From the NCBI RefSeq assembly GCF_000007345.1, contig NC_003552.1:744001-808000 (forward strand): a stretch of DNA of 64,000 nucleotides, given 5' to 3'. Source of the stretch: Methanosarcina acetivorans C2A (lineage in GTDB: Archaea; Halobacteriota; Methanosarcinia; Methanosarcinales; Methanosarcinaceae). The notes under the pieces were generated by a model, which was not told where the DNA came from, did not search any database, and saw only the letters and a program-made list of their open reading frames with translations. A program made the translations under genes and the position numbers. Positions within the stretch are counted from its first letter, which is position 1; each line of letters begins with the position of its first letter. Positions 62,927 to 64,000 of the stretch are shown here, piece after piece.

Positions 62927-64000
62927 ATGTATGACGTAATCATCATAGGTGGCGGCCCTTCCGGAGCCTCGGCCGGAAGAAGGGCAGGAAAACTTGGCCT
63001 CAATACACTGCTGCTTGAAAAGGAAGAATTCCCCAGGTACAAACCCTGTGGAGGAGGGCTTTCGAAACATGCGATTTCTTACCTTGACTTCGAGCTGCCT
63101 CAGGATATTATCGAGTGGGAGGTAACAGGGGCAAGAGTCTCTTTTAGAGAGCATATAATTGAAGTTCACAAAGACCACTGCCTTTCCGTGATGGTCTCAA
63201 GAGATGTATTTGACAATCTCCTGCTTGAAAAAGCAAAGGAGAGCGGGGCTGAAGTCCACACCGGAGAAAGGGTTTCCCAATGTATGGAAACTCCTGAGTG
63301 TGTGGAGGTCACAACAGAAAAAGGGACCTATCAGGCAAGGTTTGCCATAATTGCTGAGGGGGCAAACGGGCTGCTCAAGACCTCTGTAAGACCTGTTGAT
63401 AGCGATGAAGATTGCGGAGTCTGTGTGGTTACCGAAGTCCCTGCAGGCGAAGAAGAAATGGAGAAAAGAATTGGCAAGACCGTTTATATGCGCTTCGGAG
63501 TGGCAGGCGGCGGATACGGCTGGTTTTTCCCTCACAGAACTTATTATTCGGTTGGAATCGGCGGTCTCATTAAGGATCTCCCACACCCTAGGGAGACCAT
63601 GCTCGAGTTTCTGAGATGTAACGGTTTTACCGGCGATTACAAATTAAAAGGGCACAAAATCCCTCTGGGTGGGGTTAAAAGAAGGGTCACGGGTTCAAGG
63701 ATCCTTCTGAGCGGGGACGCTGCAGGATTTGTAGACGCTTTTTTAGGTGAAGGGCTTGCCTATGCCATAAGTTCGGGACAGTTTGCTGCTGAAGTGATTG
63801 CCGGAATTTGCCAGTGTAATGGAAAAATAAAAGATCTAAAAAAGTATGAGTACCTCTGTCAGGCTGAGTTCGGACCCCATCTTAAGTATTCCCTTATGTT
63901 TTCAAGGATTATGCATCGTTTCCCTGATAAGACGTTTAAGATCTTCACATCAAATGAAAAAATGATTGATAAATACCTTGATGTTGTGGATTCCAAGATT
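62927..64000 (+). CDS. geranylgeranyl reductase family flavoprotein (cut by window end)
   Basis: FAD-dependent enzyme, 358 codons visible; the C-terminus is outside the window. MYDVIIIGGGPSGASAGRRA is the Rossmann dinucleotide motif, RYKPCGGGLSK the substrate-site motif, and GYGWFFPHRTYYSVGIGG and LLSGDAAGFVDAFLGEGLAY the family FAD-binding regions. Archaeal relatives saturate the isoprenoid chains of membrane lipids or of quinone-like carriers such as methanophenazine. It follows the DUF116 pair by 175 bases, near the hdrED genes, so a role in a lipid-soluble electron carrier is possible but inferred. Confidence 0.88.
   Translation, partial: MYDVIIIGGGPSGASAGRRAGKLGLNTLLLEKEEFPRYKPCGGGLSKHAISYLDFELPQDIIEWEVTGARVSFREHIIEVHKDHCLSVMVSRDVFDNLLLEKAKESGAEVHTGERVSQCMETPECVEVTTEKGTYQARFAIIAEGANGLLKTSVRPVDSDEDCGVCVVTEVPAGEEEMEKRIGKTVYMRFGVAGGGYGWFFPHRTYYSVGIGGLIKDLPHPRETMLEFLRCNGFTGDYKLKGHKIPLGGVKRRVTGSRILLSGDAAGFVDAFLGEGLAYAISSGQFAAEVIAGICQCNGKIKDLKKYEYLCQAEFGPHLKYSLMFSRIMHRFPDKTFKIFTSNEKMIDKYLDVVDSKI

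Overview
The window looks like a chromosome segment of a methanogenic archaeon of the genus Methanosarcina, most probably M. acetivorans or a close relative. This is inferred from content: a multihaem cytochrome followed by a complete rnfCDGEAB cluster, membrane heterodisulfide reductase hdrED, two-subunit pyruvate carboxylase, archaeal replication and translation genes (MCM, PriS, GINS, RFC, aIF2-alpha, Nop10, S27e, L44e), one archaeal histone, DUF1608-type S-layer proteins, TATA-like promoters, GGAGGTG-type Shine-Dalgarno (SD) sites and long AT-rich intergenic regions.

Layout. 1-10.3 kb: accessory genes (RNase H-like protein, YhhQ/VUT transporter, aminotransferase, PEGA membrane protein, rubrerythrin, small membrane proteins), a tRNA-Trp gene whose intron is a box C/D guide RNA, and tRNA-Ser(CGA). 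10.5-16.7 kb, minus strand: EndoQ repair nuclease, the operon rpl44e-rps27e-aIF2alpha-nop10-PAC2, and overlapping priS-GINS. 17-25.5 kb, plus strand: SUMF1-like protein with hexapeptide repeats, Ig-like repeat protein with a decayed third repeat, overlapping rqcH-pelA ribosome-rescue genes, and a duplicated S-layer protein. 25.7-29.7 kb: DUF1614 membrane protein, diadenylate cyclase, thpR and the flavin transferase apbE. 30.9-37.5 kb: mmcA-rnfCDGEAB and a small membrane protein. 37.7-44.7 kb: Fe-S proteins, a lipoprotein, RFC small subunit, ferredoxin, histone and a methyltransferase. 45.2-50.2 kb: pycB-pycA-birA. 50.8-56.2 kb, minus strand: two coiled-coil proteins, DUF424, MCM, TrmJ-like methyltransferase and ferredoxin. 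56.6-64 kb: ferritin-like protein, sulfite-reductase-like protein, hdrED, two DUF116 paralogues and a geranylgeranyl-reductase-like flavoprotein cut by the window end.

How it works together. The energy genes form a coherent set: Rnf/MmcA moves electrons from ferredoxin to membrane carriers, ApbE attaches FMN to Rnf subunits, and HdrED reduces the CoM-CoB heterodisulfide. PycAB makes oxaloacetate and BirA biotinylates PycB. RqcH and Pelota both act on stalled ribosomes.

The most unusual signals are: (a) several genes whose best SD-supported start is CTG or ATA (rnfC, a DUF2284 gene, the diadenylate cyclase, the PEGA protein, possibly thpR); (b) a modular family of palindromic intergenic repeats at four regions; (c) the tRNA-Trp intron, whose two guides can be read base by base to C34 and C39; (d) non-canonical haem motifs and a calcium-loop pair in MmcA. 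I found no CRISPR array, transposase or prophage.
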